From NCBI GenBank assembly GCA_949130485.1, contig OX422188.1:2565722-2629721 (forward strand): 64,000 nucleotides of DNA, read 5' to 3'. The notes below the pieces were generated by a model, which made no database searches, was not told where the DNA came from, and worked only from the letters and a program-made list of their open reading frames with translations. The position numbers and the translations under genes were made by a program. The DNA is from Agelas oroides (Eukaryota; Porifera; Demospongiae; Agelasida; Agelasidae). Below, in pieces: positions 23,601 to 32,600 of the stretch (position 1 is its first letter; the number at the start of each line of letters is the position of its first letter).

Positions 23601-25926
23601 TTGCTCTTTCTGACCTGACACATCATCTTTATCGCATGCAGTCATTTGTGGAACTGGTGCATTCCGATGCAATAATCGTCAGTGTATCCGCTCCTCTGGT
23701 CGATGTGATGGGACACGTAACTGCACTGATGGAAGTGATGAAACTGGATGTCGTAAGTGGCTCATGTCTGAAATTAAGATTTTTATTAGCTATTTAGCAT
23801 TGTATGCTTCCTAAGAGTTCCACCTAAGCATCACTTATATTACTGCAATTCACATGCAGCCTTTTCTGGTGACCTGAGGCTGGTACAGAATGGACGCACC
23901 AGTACTTTCTTCACTTCTGGTCGTCTGGAGGTTTACTACAGTAGACAGTGGGGGACTGTGTGTAATGATGCCTGGACTGCAACAAACACTGAAGTGGCTT
24001 GCCGTCAGCTTGGGATTTCTTTCACTTCAACCAAATTTAACACAAGTTCTGCTGCAAGGTGAGATTTTAGTCTCAAATTTGAATATCTCCCTAGCCTTGC
24101 TCCCAGGTCCCACACAGTTTCCATAACTTTTCTGCACTGTAAACAGTGAGAAGCTGAACAGGGTCTAAGAATGAAGCTGAAGTGCCCCATACACGAGACA
24201 ACATTGTTGCCAGTAACTGCTGCCAGCAACAATGTTGTCTCGTGTATGGTGAGGTATTGTACGCATTAGTGTTGCTGGCAGTTATAGACTATTCACTGGC
24301 AGCAGTTGCTCGAAACACAAAGACACCGACAGCTAGTGATGTCACATGTAGACATTGTACCTCCACAATTGATGACGCGCTACATGATCACGTGAATGGA
24401 AATACGTTTATGTAGCTTGCTATGAGCAACAGTGTTGCTGTACAGTTTTGTGTACATTATTGTTACCACCAACAGTCACTTATGTAAATATATGCAGTAT
24501 TGCATGGTGGACATAGTTGCTTATGTCTGCCAAAATATCCTTGGACCTATACACTACAAGGAAAGATTTAGGAATGGCATGCCTAAAAGTATATAAACAA
24601 GGTAGGGATAATACCAAAATGGAGACAACTATACAAAGGCCTATTCCTACATCTCTTACAGCTTTAGTGTGAAATGAATACCCTCCATACCCAACATGTT
24701 GAGTACCACTTCATCATTTTGCAGCTTTGGGTCCACAAGCAGACAAATCTGGCTAGACAATGTCACGTGTTCTGGTACAGAATCAAGACTGATCTCCTGC
24801 TCGAGGAACCGATATGGATCTCACAACTGTGATCATTCTAAGGATGTGGCTATTTACTGCAACACTCCCAGATCAAATACTGGCTCTGATACCAACTTCA
24901 ATGTCAACCTTCCAGGTATTAATTTCACATTCCAAGTCTAGTAGTCTACATCACGCTCATTTTTATGTACATTGTCATAACCTGTACAAAACAGCATCAA
25001 ATCTGAAGTGTAGCTTATATATATGTGGCAGTCCCGTGTAGAAATCGAAGGTTATTCTGTTGCGTATTTCGATCGCATCGCGGAATTCAAAGCGCCGTAA
25101 CGCTGAACTTCCGTTAAGGGCGGGGTTCATATGCGCTTCATGGAATCATTAGATATTCATGTGCGAAGCACGTATGAGCCCTCCCTTAGCGGAAGTTCAG
25201 CGATACGGCGCTTCAAACACAGTCATGCGATCGAAATACGTGACGGAATAACCGATTTCTACACTGGACTGCCACATATGTTGAGTTACAATTGGCACAA
25301 GGTACACTGCAGCAGAAAGTCATAACATATTAGCTCTTGGAAACGTCCGTTCACAACTACACTAACACTCACTCCTAGTAGTTCTCTGTCAATGATACAG
25401 TCAAATATAGAAACACAACACCTCATTGTTTGAAAAATTGGACAACAGACTGCTCACTCAATGCCCTACAATTTCATCTGCCATACAATAGATGACCACC
25501 CCATGTAGTAACAACTTCAACACAGTCATTCAACTTAAAACTCATCTTAACTGTAATATAACAATTATGCTCACAAGAGATTATTTAGTGAATAACATTT
25601 TGCTTTCTTCTTTAGGAAAGGTTATTGGGAAAATTGTGGGAGCAACGGTCCCTGTGGGCGGTTGTGTCCTTTCCACCATCATTGGTGTTCTGATTGGTTT
25701 GTGCCGTTTATGCTGTTCATCAAGAGACACACATGCAACTACTGCACCACCTGCTACTCCCACCACAACCACTGGTGCTTCCCAGGACGATCTAGCTGCT
25801 GAAACTAAAGTCATGCAGGCTCTACCCTCTTCCAATAAAAATTCTACTGAGAGTCCTCCTCCTTCCTATGAGATGTCTGTCTACCCACCACAGACTGCAT
25901 GCCCTTCCCCACCTCAAGAATCTTAG
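3621..25926 (+). CDS. LDLa/SRCR type I transmembrane receptor, 12 exons
   Basis: Exons, all GT-AG: 3621-3669, 17316-17426, 17600-17710, 19248-19449, 20174-20322, 22299-22409, 22498-22608, 23444-23551, 23642-23752, 23860-24058, 24725-24915, 25616-25926 (stop TAG). They total 1764 nt with compatible phases (1 throughout, 2 inside each SRCR), giving 587 residues. Domains: signal peptide 1-17 ([14 protein letters not shown]); LDLa 17-53 and 54-90 with [11 protein letters not shown] calcium motifs; SRCR 91-207; LDLa 208-354 (four); SRCR 355-470; short stalk; TM near 492-515; cytoplasmic tail with PPSY at 566-569. Each SRCR is split by an intron and shows six cysteines, as in group A scavenger-receptor domains. 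Known relatives bind ligands at the cell surface in recognition or adhesion; the ligand here is unknown. The link of exon 1 to exon 2 across 13.6 kb of transposon-filled intron is the weakest point, supported by phase and signal peptide only. Confidence 0.82.
3673..5702. other. Intron 1 of receptor gene, unannotated part
   Basis: No exon-like LDLa or SRCR coding segment, transposon end or RNA gene was recognised. Small frames such as 4023-4226 show no family resemblance. Confidence 0.4.
5703..6037. repeat. Foldback element
   Basis: The left arm (5703-5800, containing GCAAAACAACGAATTTTGC and ACACATCATGCTATTATCAC) pairs with the right arm (5905-6037), leaving a small TG-rich loop. The overlapping frames on both strands at 5728-6021 are mirror products of the palindrome. 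Confidence 0.8.
6326..6461. mobile_element. TTAA-element end plus CAGTGGAGTAGG-family fragment with poly-C
   Basis: TTAA and GGTAGGACAACCTTGAATC at 6326-6348 mark a TTAA-family terminus. From about 6370 the sequence changes to the poly-C-containing segment also found at 57060-57150 (19 C at 6418-6436, then CAGGCTCCATGTTATAG). The join shows one element truncating another. Confidence 0.6.
6794..7345. repeat. Tandem duplication of Helitron-like 5' region
   Basis: Unit 1 (6794-7060) and unit 2 (7061-7345) both start ACACTTGTGGTGAAAACGG and include the ATGGAAGGCGAAGC start of the repeat frame. In unit 1 the frame is cut off after 64 codons; in unit 2 it continues to 7950. Confidence 0.85.
7255..7950 (+). 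CDS. Arg/Glu-rich repeat protein, Helitron-associated N-terminal type
   Basis: A 231-codon open frame from ATG 7255. Residues 1-65 are very basic ([16 protein letters not shown]); residues 66-205 are about six near-identical 23-residue repeats with core [16 protein letters not shown]. Comparable basic ETPEQRE repeats precede the helicase in many Helitron proteins of aquatic invertebrates, as I know the family. Downstream DNA to 8930 has recognisable but frame-broken Helitron sequence, so this is most likely the N-terminal remnant of a transposon protein and not a host gene. The start is duplicated in the tandem unit at 6971. Confidence 0.55.
   Translation: MEGEARRERLRRRNQRDRDRRAVESAQQRETRLARRRVRDRARRASRSAAERERILDQRRERLASETPDQREVRLEQVSLARQRRLTHETPNQREVRLEQVSLARHMRQTHETPDQREAQLEQMSVAQQRRLTHETPDQREARLEQMSVAQQRRLTHETPDQREARLEQMSVAQQRRLTHETPNQREARLEQMSLTQQRRLTHETPEETAARCEQDRESHRRQREPFVLRW
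8000..8930 (+). pseudogene. Helitron-like coding remnant with a GT-AG intron
   Basis: Frame pieces read [17 protein letters not shown] and MNNMDPGPV (8056-8135), then, after one frameshift, PELQ ending at 8152. A GT-AG gap follows (8153-8686). The reading resumes at 8687 with [18 protein letters not shown], then [10 protein letters not shown] and, after a small deletion, [20 protein letters not shown]. These blocks are characteristic of Helitron proteins upstream of the helicase. The Rep catalytic region and helicase are absent. It is decayed. Confidence 0.6.
9623..9670. repeat. Short flank and start of CAGTGGAGTAGG-family 3' part
   Basis: Sequence 9640-9697 (CCCCCAATCTAAAATTG, then TTTCCTACTCCACTG) matches the right end of the element at 57019-57244, so the composite at 6462-9622 seems to interrupt an older copy of that element. 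Confidence 0.5.
9671..10347 (-). mobile_element. TTAA-family element, truncated reverse copy
   Basis: Sequence from about 9698 to 10344 matches the element at 27371-28351 in the same orientation and ends AAGGTTGTCCTACCT. Its other end is missing, cut by the neighbouring MITE fragment. Confidence 0.75.
10737..11640 (-). pseudogene. Tyrosine recombinase domain of YR retrotransposon
   Basis: The C-terminal part carries [15 protein letters not shown], the HxxR box, followed by QLGQW and the catalytic Tyr context YRSYIR. The upstream half (from [18 protein letters not shown]) resembles the SAM-like N-terminal domain of phage-type integrases. The first catalytic Arg lies in GFLRGSEF. The frame runs from the RNase H frame in the same phase but has an in-frame TAG at 11283-11285, beside a short duplication (TAGCTTTC twice). 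In the family this enzyme integrates the circular cDNA without target duplication. Probably inactive here. Confidence 0.8.
11709..11880. repeat. 27-bp tandem repeats inside retrotransposon linker
   Basis: About six copies of a 27-bp unit with core CACAGCTGTGTGAGTG encode a nine-residue repeat (THTAVSRSH type) between RNase H and recombinase. Confidence 0.85.
11900..13240 (-). pseudogene. Reverse transcriptase - RNase H of YR retrotransposon
   Basis: RT blocks on the minus strand: [17 protein letters not shown], then [27 protein letters not shown] and the catalytic box HYLDDFFLV (about 12755), then the thumb [10 protein letters not shown]. RNase H follows with [33 protein letters not shown] and [14 protein letters not shown]. 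Stops break the frame: TAA at 13046-13048 (copy 2 has GAA at this codon), TAG at 12716-12718, and a frame change between 12359 and 12299. The enzyme is therefore dead in this copy. Confidence 0.85.
13287..13903. mobile_element. 617-bp TIR element inserted in retrotransposon
   Basis: Copy 2 of the retrotransposon reads straight through this point (GTGGAGTATGTGGGCC). Here 617 bp intervene with ends AGTTAGCAAT and ATTGCTAACT, flanked by TA on both sides (13285-13286, 13904-13905), which suggests a Tc1/mariner-type TA duplication. The 86-codon frame at 13604-13864 has no family resemblance. Confidence 0.7.
14134..15747 (-). pseudogene. Gag-like region of YR retrotransposon
   Basis: Read from 15747 down, the first frame (225 codons) is Arg/Ser/His-rich ([10 protein letters not shown], then long SR and HRRHS runs), an RNA-binding-like composition. 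A later frame (14863-14654) reads [20 protein letters not shown], followed in another frame by [19 protein letters not shown] and [18 protein letters not shown]. These are the usual gag-type helical segments of Ngaro/DIRS elements by position. Frame changes between pieces show decay. The same blocks occur in copy 2 (21895-21292). Confidence 0.6.
15803..16490. mobile_element. 688-bp DNA element with CAGTG termini and 5-bp target duplication
   Basis: Ends CAGTGACGGATTTAG and CTAGATCCGCCACTG are imperfect inverted repeats. GTATA is duplicated at 15798-15802 and 16491-16495. The uninterrupted site is seen in copy 2 of the host retrotransposon (about 21940-21955). The interior has an 18-25-bp tandem (GGATTTCTGGATTTCAG) at 16071-16153. 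Confidence 0.8.
16791..17315. other. Intron 1, 3' part
   Basis: Nothing recognised except short T/G-rich runs such as repeated GTTT at 17158-17184. Confidence 0.4.
17954..18737. mobile_element. 784-bp terminal-inverted-repeat element in receptor intron
   Basis: Left end CTCAGGTATATTAAGGC (followed by CTGGCTCAA) and right end TTGAGCCAAG, then CCTTAATATACCTGAG, are inverted repeats of about 25 bp. The interior shows no intact transposase frame, so it is non-autonomous. Confidence 0.75.
19654..19982. mobile_element. 329-bp hAT-type MITE with perfect 8-bp target duplication
   Basis: It starts CAGTGGCGTAGC and ends GGTACACCACTG. TTATGCAT is repeated exactly at 19646-19653 and 19983-19990, the 8-bp duplication expected for hAT transposition. 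It lies in the intron that splits the first SRCR domain. Confidence 0.85.
20367..20757 (+). mobile_element. TTAA-family element fragment with (CA)n
   Basis: TTAA then GGTATGACAACC at 20367, followed by diverged family sequence with a (CA)n run at about 20556-20641. Homology stops at CCCCCTACAAAACT (about 20752), where retrotransposon copy 2 begins. Confidence 0.75.
20757..22235 (-). mobile_element. YR retrotransposon copy 2, internally deleted
   Basis: Minus-strand order: gag-like flank (22235-21290), RT start ([47 protein letters not shown] at 21129-20930), then a direct join to recombinase sequence corresponding to about 11155-10978 of copy 1. About 1.9 kb of RT, RNase H and recombinase is missing. 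It lacks both insertions that interrupt copy 1, so it serves as the empty-site reference. Confidence 0.85.
22609..23443. other. Receptor intron between LDLa exons
   Basis: No additional LDLa or SRCR exon, transposon end or RNA gene recognised. Confidence 0.4.
24184..24480. repeat. Inverted-repeat element in receptor intron
   Basis: CATACACGAGACAACATTGTTG at 24189 pairs with CAACAATGTTGTCTCGTGTATG ending near 24247; further related blocks (CTGGCAGCAGTTGCTCG, CAACAGTGTTGCTG) continue to about 24480. Foldback-type MITE, exact ends unclear. Confidence 0.6.
25028..25276. repeat. Foldback element in last receptor intron
   Basis: Left arm GGCAGTCC(C)GTGTAGAAATCG and right arm CGATTTCTACACTGGACTGCC frame near-complementary halves, including CGGAAGTTCAGCG against CGCTGAACTTCCG. 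A diverged half copy lies at 9343-9440. Confidence 0.75.
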
Positions 25927-26760
25927 ACACAACCTAAGGCTAGGCGTTGCCAGTGTAATTACTTGTTTTGTGCATTGAAACAATTGCAAACAAATTTGCC
26001 TCTGTAAAAATTGCTTACAAATATAGCTATGGCTCTTAAGAATTTCAGAGATTCTGAGTTTACTAACTTGTATGATTGGTATATTTTTGTATTGCGTGAT
26101 TTGTTGTTATCTGTGCAGAGAAACGGATTGTTTTCAATTACAATAATTTGGTTGTAATGTTGCAAAAGACCTTTTTAGTACCAGGGCTGGTGTAATTTTG
26201 TTGCATACCCAGTCTCGTGCAAGATGATGAGGTCCGGGAACGAGGCTAGGCTATGACCATGAAGATGCTCATCCTTTTGTTTCCGCTGGTAACATTAGTT
26301 AGCCAGGCAACTAGTAAGGATGACATTGTTAAATATGGAACCCAGCACTAGTGGTGTAGCAGAACTTCTGCATGAAGTTTGGGGTCATCACCCACCTTGC
26401 CCACCAGAAAAATGTTTGAAGCATCTGTAGTGTCCCTCCTGGTACCCTGGTACGTATATCTCCAGTATGCACTCTTCACTATACTACTACAAGCTAGATT
26501 ACAGTGTACATCACCTCCACTTTACCATACTTGGTAATATGCCAACACCTCAAGGGCAAGAAACAAGCTCAAGTTGTAACATTACAACTCACTTCCAGTC
26601 TATTAAAACCTATTGTACACTTTTGATAACGTCATACTGTGCACTGCACAGAAAATAGCTACTTCACAAGCTGTTAGAATTTTTACTACAAGTTAAAGCA
26701 GGGTAGTATCCAATGCAAACACAGAAGTACAAAGCTCAGAAGCTACTGTGGGTGGGCTGC
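25927..26760. other. 3' flank of receptor gene
   Basis: It probably contains the 3' UTR of the receptor gene. No exact AATAAA was found just after the stop. A fragment of the TAGCCTCGT hairpin family is seen at 26208-26252 (CGGGAACGAGGCTAGGC). Confidence 0.35.
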
Positions 26761-26985
26761 AGCAGGTCTTCAAGCGAAGGTTCACAAAGCTGATCAAGGT
26801 TCACAAAGCTGATCAAGTTTCACGAAGCTGATCAAGGTTCACGAAGCTGATCAAGGTTCACGAAGCTGATCATGGTTCACGAAGCTGATCAAGGTTCACG
26901 AAGCTGATCAAGGTTCACGAAGCTGATCAAGGTTCACGAAGCTGATCAAGGTTCACAAAGCTGATCAAGGTTCACAGATTCTGTG
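26761..26985. repeat. 19-bp minisatellite
   Basis: About eleven head-to-tail copies of GGTTCACGAAGCTGATCAA, with an ACAAAG variant at both edges. There are no spacers, so this is not a CRISPR array. Confidence 0.9.
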
Positions 26986-27370
26986 GGATGATTGTTCAGA
27001 TTATTTATTGTTTGCTTGGTTTTCAGTTTCTTGAACTCCAGTTTAGGCAACCAATTCCAAGGTTTGTGTGCCTCAATTGCTGAATATCTGGTAGACAACG
27101 ATGCCAACGAATGTCACAAATGCTATGGAGACAGAGGTGTGCCCAACTTTAAGTTGATTTCCTCCTGAGAGTTGGACATGGTAGGTAGCAACACCTAACA
27201 CTATCAAGTTCAAAGCAAATGAACCTTCCAGTGCATCTAGATACCACCACTGACATCATCAACATCATGTGCAGGTTCCTAGTAGCATAAAGCTAATATA
27301 AAGGAAACTCGAAAGAAAAAAGCATATGTACAATTAAACATTACGATACATGAACTCTTTACAAGAGAGT

Positions 27371-28351
27371 TTAAGGTAGGACAACCTCGAATCGCGAATC
27401 GGGCCGATTCCGCTCATGAATAATTAATGAAGTCGGGTGACCATAATGCACGATTAAAATTCATTGGCTTGTTTACACTTTCCCATGGCGGCAACCGGAA
27501 TCAACAAGGGGGGGCGTGTCCCTTTGATGTGGCCTGCGGCCCTTTGTAGTGGTCTGGCGGCACTTTCATGTGGCTGGGCGGAACTTTGAAAAAATCCTCC
27601 AACACTTAAAAAAAAAAAAAAAAAAAAACAGTAAAAAGATTTTCTAGCTCGTTGAATGTGATGGTTGGCTAGTTGTGTGTGCAAAGCTTGCCTGAGTGGG
27701 CTTGAATGTTTGTGAGTGTACTGGAAAGGCAGAGAACCATCCTGGAAGACGGGTATCATCACACAGTTGTCTGGCAAAGGTACTGTAGAAAGCTGACTTT
27801 TCGGGGTTGTATGCCCCGCCCGATTTTATGCTAGCGGGAATGTGTGTAACTTGGCTCCATTCTAGGGGCAATGACAGGGAGTAGGTTTGTGGGCATAACT
27901 CCCTGGCCTGGAGGTGAGTGGGAAAAAGCATACATAGTTTTGTAGGGGGTGAGTTGAGCTTTCTGAAACAGGGCTCAGTTTTGGTTGGTTTGAGTGGAGG
28001 TGTGTCGAATTTTATCTTGAAAGCCAGCTCAGCCAAAATGACTGTTTTTGAGGTCAAATATGTGTTTTGACCTGTAGACTGGAATTGAAGTGGTCCCAGG
28101 ACAAATCCATACGTAAAGTTTTTACTTGTTTTGTGTGTGTGTTGATGATGTGGTCAGACTGGGGGTGGAGCCTTGGAGAGGGTGCAAATTTTTATTTTAG
28201 CTGAGGGACTAAAAATTTAGTTTTTTGGCATTATCAGGTACAGAAAGCAGTTTGGTACAAACTTTTTGTGAATCTTGTGTACACTTTGACATTACCCATC
28301 CATCCGTCCACATCACTCGGAGATCTGTGATTCAAGGTTGTCCTACCTTAA
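27371..28351 (-). mobile_element. TTAA-family element, complete copy (981 bp)
   Basis: Bounded by TTAA at 27371-27374 and 28348-28351 with inverted termini GGTAGGACAACCTCGAATC and GATTCAAGGTTGTCCTACC. Internal frames (27454-27777, 27644-28057) are not conserved among copies and no transposase is seen, so it is non-autonomous. Confidence 0.9.
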
Positions 28352-28689
28352 AGGTTCTAATGTCATTACACTTGACTATAGTAGAAGGTAAAGTGCCCCA
28401 GAGCCTAACGGAACTTACAAAGTAAGAATTAAAGTAAGCTGAAGTACGTGCAAAAGGCTATAGGAGTTGTTTGTTATGTGACACACATAGGTTGGGATTA
28501 GGGTTTAGTATGGGCAAACATGGACAGAAAATAAAATAATTAGTGAACTTAAAAAAAAAATAGAGCATTTTGAAATAATGATGTCTGGTACATAAGGAGG
28601 ATAAGTACTGGGCATTTAAAATCTCTGTGTCATTCCTTTGCAGCCATGCAAGTGACAAAAAAGCTGTCGAGCATGAGCTTCTGTTTATT
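28352..28689. other. Spacer
   Basis: Nothing recognised. Confidence 0.35.
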
Positions 28690-31260
28690 TAGGTGGGGGT
28701 CCCACACTGTTGACCCATGAGAAGAGCCTCAGGTGCGATATGGCCTGCAACTACTGACCAAAGATAAGCAAGAGGGTGTAAGGACGAAAGAAGAAGAGGA
28801 CGACAAGCACTGCCACTATAAAGAGTGGGATGTGTTTACCAACGAGATATTCAACATTTACATCATACAGCCATGCTCTATTGTTGTATTGGTATTGATA
28901 GTGAAGGTCAATGAAAGAAACTGTAGTGATGAATGTGCGGAGGATCTTTGCATATGAATGAGCATTGCCAAAACAGAAGCGTGGTTTTTGCCAAGAAGAT
29001 TGGCAAACCTCCATGAGAAATTGCTAAAAAGAGTCAATATAGTGCTACCAGCACCCAAACATATACAGGGAACACAAACTGCAGCCACGTTTTGCTGTAA
29101 GCATCCATTCCATCATAGAAGCATGTTTAAATGCCAAAATCAAGGTTTAGCCAGGCAATGAATGCTGAAAAAGCATCAGTAGATCTCACTGGCAGAAAGA
29201 CGGCATGATTAGCTCCAACAATATTGGCATAGAACACTAGGCCACTAAGTGTTTCTGTTGCCACTGTCAGTTCACAGACTAGAAGCAAGAAAACCATGCA
29301 GTGCTACTCCCATAAGTGCAAAAGGAATGAGCAAGGAAAATGGCTGTTTGTGCACTGTTTGCAGTGAGAAGTGCCCAATACCAAACTGTATCCTCTATGT
29401 ATTGTTGCAAACTCCACATAAGAGCCCTGACCTGTTGTTTGCACACTGAACATCTGTATTGTTGAGAGGAAAGATCATTGTATCATTGACACAGTAGTCT
29501 GTGTAGGTGCACAGTTAGCCAATTAGATTGATCATACCCAATCCAAAACATGTCATCAGACTCACGTGTTATTTTCCCCTAATCCTTTTGTTATGCTGCA
29601 TTGGTTTATATATTTTTGAAGTGCTTCATCACAGATACATGCACTTCTTCTCGGCCAATATTAAACCCAGGTGGATAGGTTTGATTTACATTTAACCCCA
29701 AAACATATTTATCACCAAATGTTGAACATGGACCATCTGCATATAACTCAAGTCAGGACACACAGTGTAATTGAGTTTGGTACATGTTTTAGTTGTTTGT
29801 TAGAAGCCTGCCTGTGTCCACGTTACTTTTGACTGCTGAAGGGACTATTCCATCTCTCTGACCAACTGCAACCACTGCAACCACTGAAACGTTTCACCAG
29901 GGTAGACTGATAGTGTCTTGGTTATCTTGCTGCAGTCTGGTAGGTTGTTTGCACATTGACATATGCGAAATGGGTCAGAAAAACCCTTGAAGTAGTGTTG
30001 TCAGTTTGATATTGAACTACAAACACTGCGCTGGGTCTATATCCTTGGCCAGTAAATACATGTTTTGTTATCTAATACACCACCATATATCACACTTCCT
30101 GCAGCATCATCAGAGTCGCTCTTGAAAACAAGTTGGATAAAACTGGGCAGCAGGAAGTTGAAGGAAGCATTTGTCTCTTTGTGTAAAATATGCCAGTCTG
30201 AGTGCAGTAAACAAGGTGGTTAACATTCGAGACATAAATGGCTCCTCCTAATGTTGAATGATTGTTCTCCCAGCACACAGTTGTGTTGGGTAAAATGGAG
30301 AAATTTGAACTACTATACAGATACATTGCCCCTCCTTGACTATCGTTATGTATATAATTTCCATTGTTAGTAAAACTAATGCTTTTGTTGAATGTCAGTA
30401 CACTGTCATGATTTGCAAATATGGCTCCACCTTGCAATGCAGAGTTTCTGCTAAAGCTGTTAGTACCAGAGAAACTTAATAACTTGTTGAATGCTGCATA
30501 AATTGCACCACCTTGGAAGGCTGAGTTATTAACGAAATTGGTGCTTCCACTGAAGCTGAGTATAACATTGTTATATGTAGATACTGCACCACCACAATCG
30601 TGTACTGCTGAGTTATGACTAGTACCATTGAAACTCAACAGTGTGTTTTCTTGTGCACTGATGGCACCTCTGTTATTGTTGTTTGCTAAGTTGTTGGTTC
30701 CATTGAAGGTGACTATAACATTGTATTTTGTGAGGATTGCTCCACCATTAGCTACCCTCTGCTGAATTTCCAGTGAAGTGGTAGTTCCATTGAAGCCATC
30801 ATTATTTTCAAGGAGAGTTGCGCTCCCAGTCAACATCAGGGTGCTGTTGAAGGCAGAAACACCACACCCTAATTGACACTTCTACCTGGATGACTCACAT
30901 GCACCTTGGTTATGCATGAACTTGTTATCTACAAGAGTAATGCTGGTGTTATGTACTGGTTGTCATGGAAGGAACAGTTAACCAGTTTAGCATACACTGT
31001 ATAGTGCAAAAGCAAGGCAGTGTTACTAGCTAGATGATTACGGTAACTCCAGGACCTGTTGTGAGAGGTAAAAGCTAAACAATAAATGTTATAATCCACC
31101 ATATTTGTGAAGCTGAAGCCAACTGACCCATTGCGAACAACTGTTGCTATGTTGTCTGAGGAAGAATCTCCATGCATGGTCAGCTTGGCTAAATTGGCAA
31201 CTGTATCAAGAACATGGCCACCTGGCAAGAACACCATGGTGGTGTTGGAGGTAAAGTATA
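28690..31260 (-). pseudogene. Pmp-like repeat / multi-TM protein, decayed copy 1
   Basis: The minus-strand pieces follow the order of a large family I recognise from sponges. N-terminal YFTSNTTMVFLPGGH and VRNGSVGFSFTNMVDYNIY (31260-30929); repeats with NNSAFQGGAIYAAFN and NNHSTLGGAIYV (30836-30090), which resemble chlamydial Pmp GGAI motifs and predict a beta-helix; SDPFRICQCANNLPDC and SVYPGETFQ (about 29985-29885); then a multi-TM part, CELTVATETLSGLVFYANIV, FIAWLNLDFGI, WLQFVFPVYVWVLVALY, KHIPLFIVAVLVVLFFF (29280-28760). Stops and frameshifts interrupt it: TAA near 31262, a break at 30836-30929, stops around 30040, and TAA at 29127-29129 where relatives have Glu. A gene remnant; function in the family unknown, presumably surface-exposed. 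Confidence 0.75.
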
Positions 31261-32600
31261 GTTAACGTTTGTACCCAGTTGTCACAAGAGGTAACTTGCA
31301 CATTTTCACTTTTGTGTAGACAAGAATTACATATGTATACATCATTTTAACAGTAGCCTGTATGTTTGGAGTCTATCACATTCCTTTCTCATATGGACAT
31401 TTACTTCCTGATGAAGTTGTTCTATTAGTATCCTGATAGCTACTTTGTCACTAGTGCTGAAAGTGTTTTACCACTGCTGTCTTAGACACAGCAAGATGTG
31501 CTTATATAAGATTGCAACACAATCACCAGTTGCAAGTCTAGACACATGTACTTTAATGACGGTGCTTTGTGTGCACATTTATGTTTGATAATCACAAGGT
31601 ACTGATTCTTGAGCCTTACTTCATGCTACTTAAATGTAGGCACAGTTTAAGAACATCCAATCCCTTGGTTTTTTTTTAGTTTTGAAATTGCCATAGTCGT
31701 GTTCACAGACTCTGATATCTCAAGCATCTGTGTATGCATACATAAAGGAATGGGGGTTATCACCGTTGTAAAGTTTTTTCAAAACATTTAGCATGCATGC
31801 AGCAGAACAGTAGTACTGTTCTGAAAACAGTTGATTGATTATTTATATGTGACTGTTTTGTACTGCTAAAGTGTGTCCTAAAAGGGAATATAAAGTCCTC
31901 CAGAAACAGCATGCATTAACATCAGTACACAAACGTTGTGCATAGCACAAAGTCTTGAAAAGTTATTTAGGTCTAGATTCCAGACAGATTTTGCTGCATG
32001 CATGCATGATACTTTGTTCAGCTGTTATCTGATTGTGTAAGAACTGTCAAGTGTCTGATGAAGTGTGTTACCATTCTCCTGCTAGCTACAGTGCCAGTGT
32101 GTTACAAGTTTCCGAAAGAGTGTGCCAGCATTCTTGTGCTAGCTACAGCAAACTGTAATGCAGTTGTGTAACAAGTGAGCACCATTCATTCACCTGCTAT
32201 ATCGGAGGTATATTATTTAAGTATGCATAACTTGCTTGTGCACCTGTCGGTGAGATATACAACTCTTTGTGCCTCCAGCATAACTTGCTTAACTTGTGTG
32301 ACAAACCTATAGTATGCATTCTTGTAGTTTTGTCCATGCTGCTGCTGCTTGTCAATTTGGCCATGTTGAGTGCATACCGGTGGTTTCCCTAAAAAAAAGG
32401 GCAATCCTATAGATGTTATGCAAAGTTACACATTGTATGTGCAAGACACATTTCGACCAACACCAAGAGGGTTTTGCAGTCAGATCATGATGAGCAGTTG
32501 CTGTACAAAATGGATAAATTTGAGCTTAAAGTAAGGGAGTTCCTATTCTATATTCGAAAACTTGTTGATCACTGTTGTCCATGTTCTTTTCTACTGCATC
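31261..32600. other. Spacer between two inverted family copies
   Basis: No coding segment recognised. Short diverged direct repeats (GCTAGCTACAG with TGTGTTAC) occur at 32080-32180. Confidence 0.4.

Noticed and set aside
26761-26985. CRISPR-like regular repeats
   Set aside because: Contiguous 19-bp units with no unique spacers, in a eukaryotic context; a minisatellite.
27454-28057. Overlapping minus frames of 107 and 137 codons
   Set aside because: Inside the complete TTAA element, not conserved between copies, no transposase motifs.
28690-31260. Bacterial (chlamydial) origin for the Pmp-like sequence
   Set aside because: GGAI repeats resemble Pmp proteins, but the joined multi-TM part and the intron-rich sponge context point to a eukaryotic family; base composition is not distinct from the surroundings.
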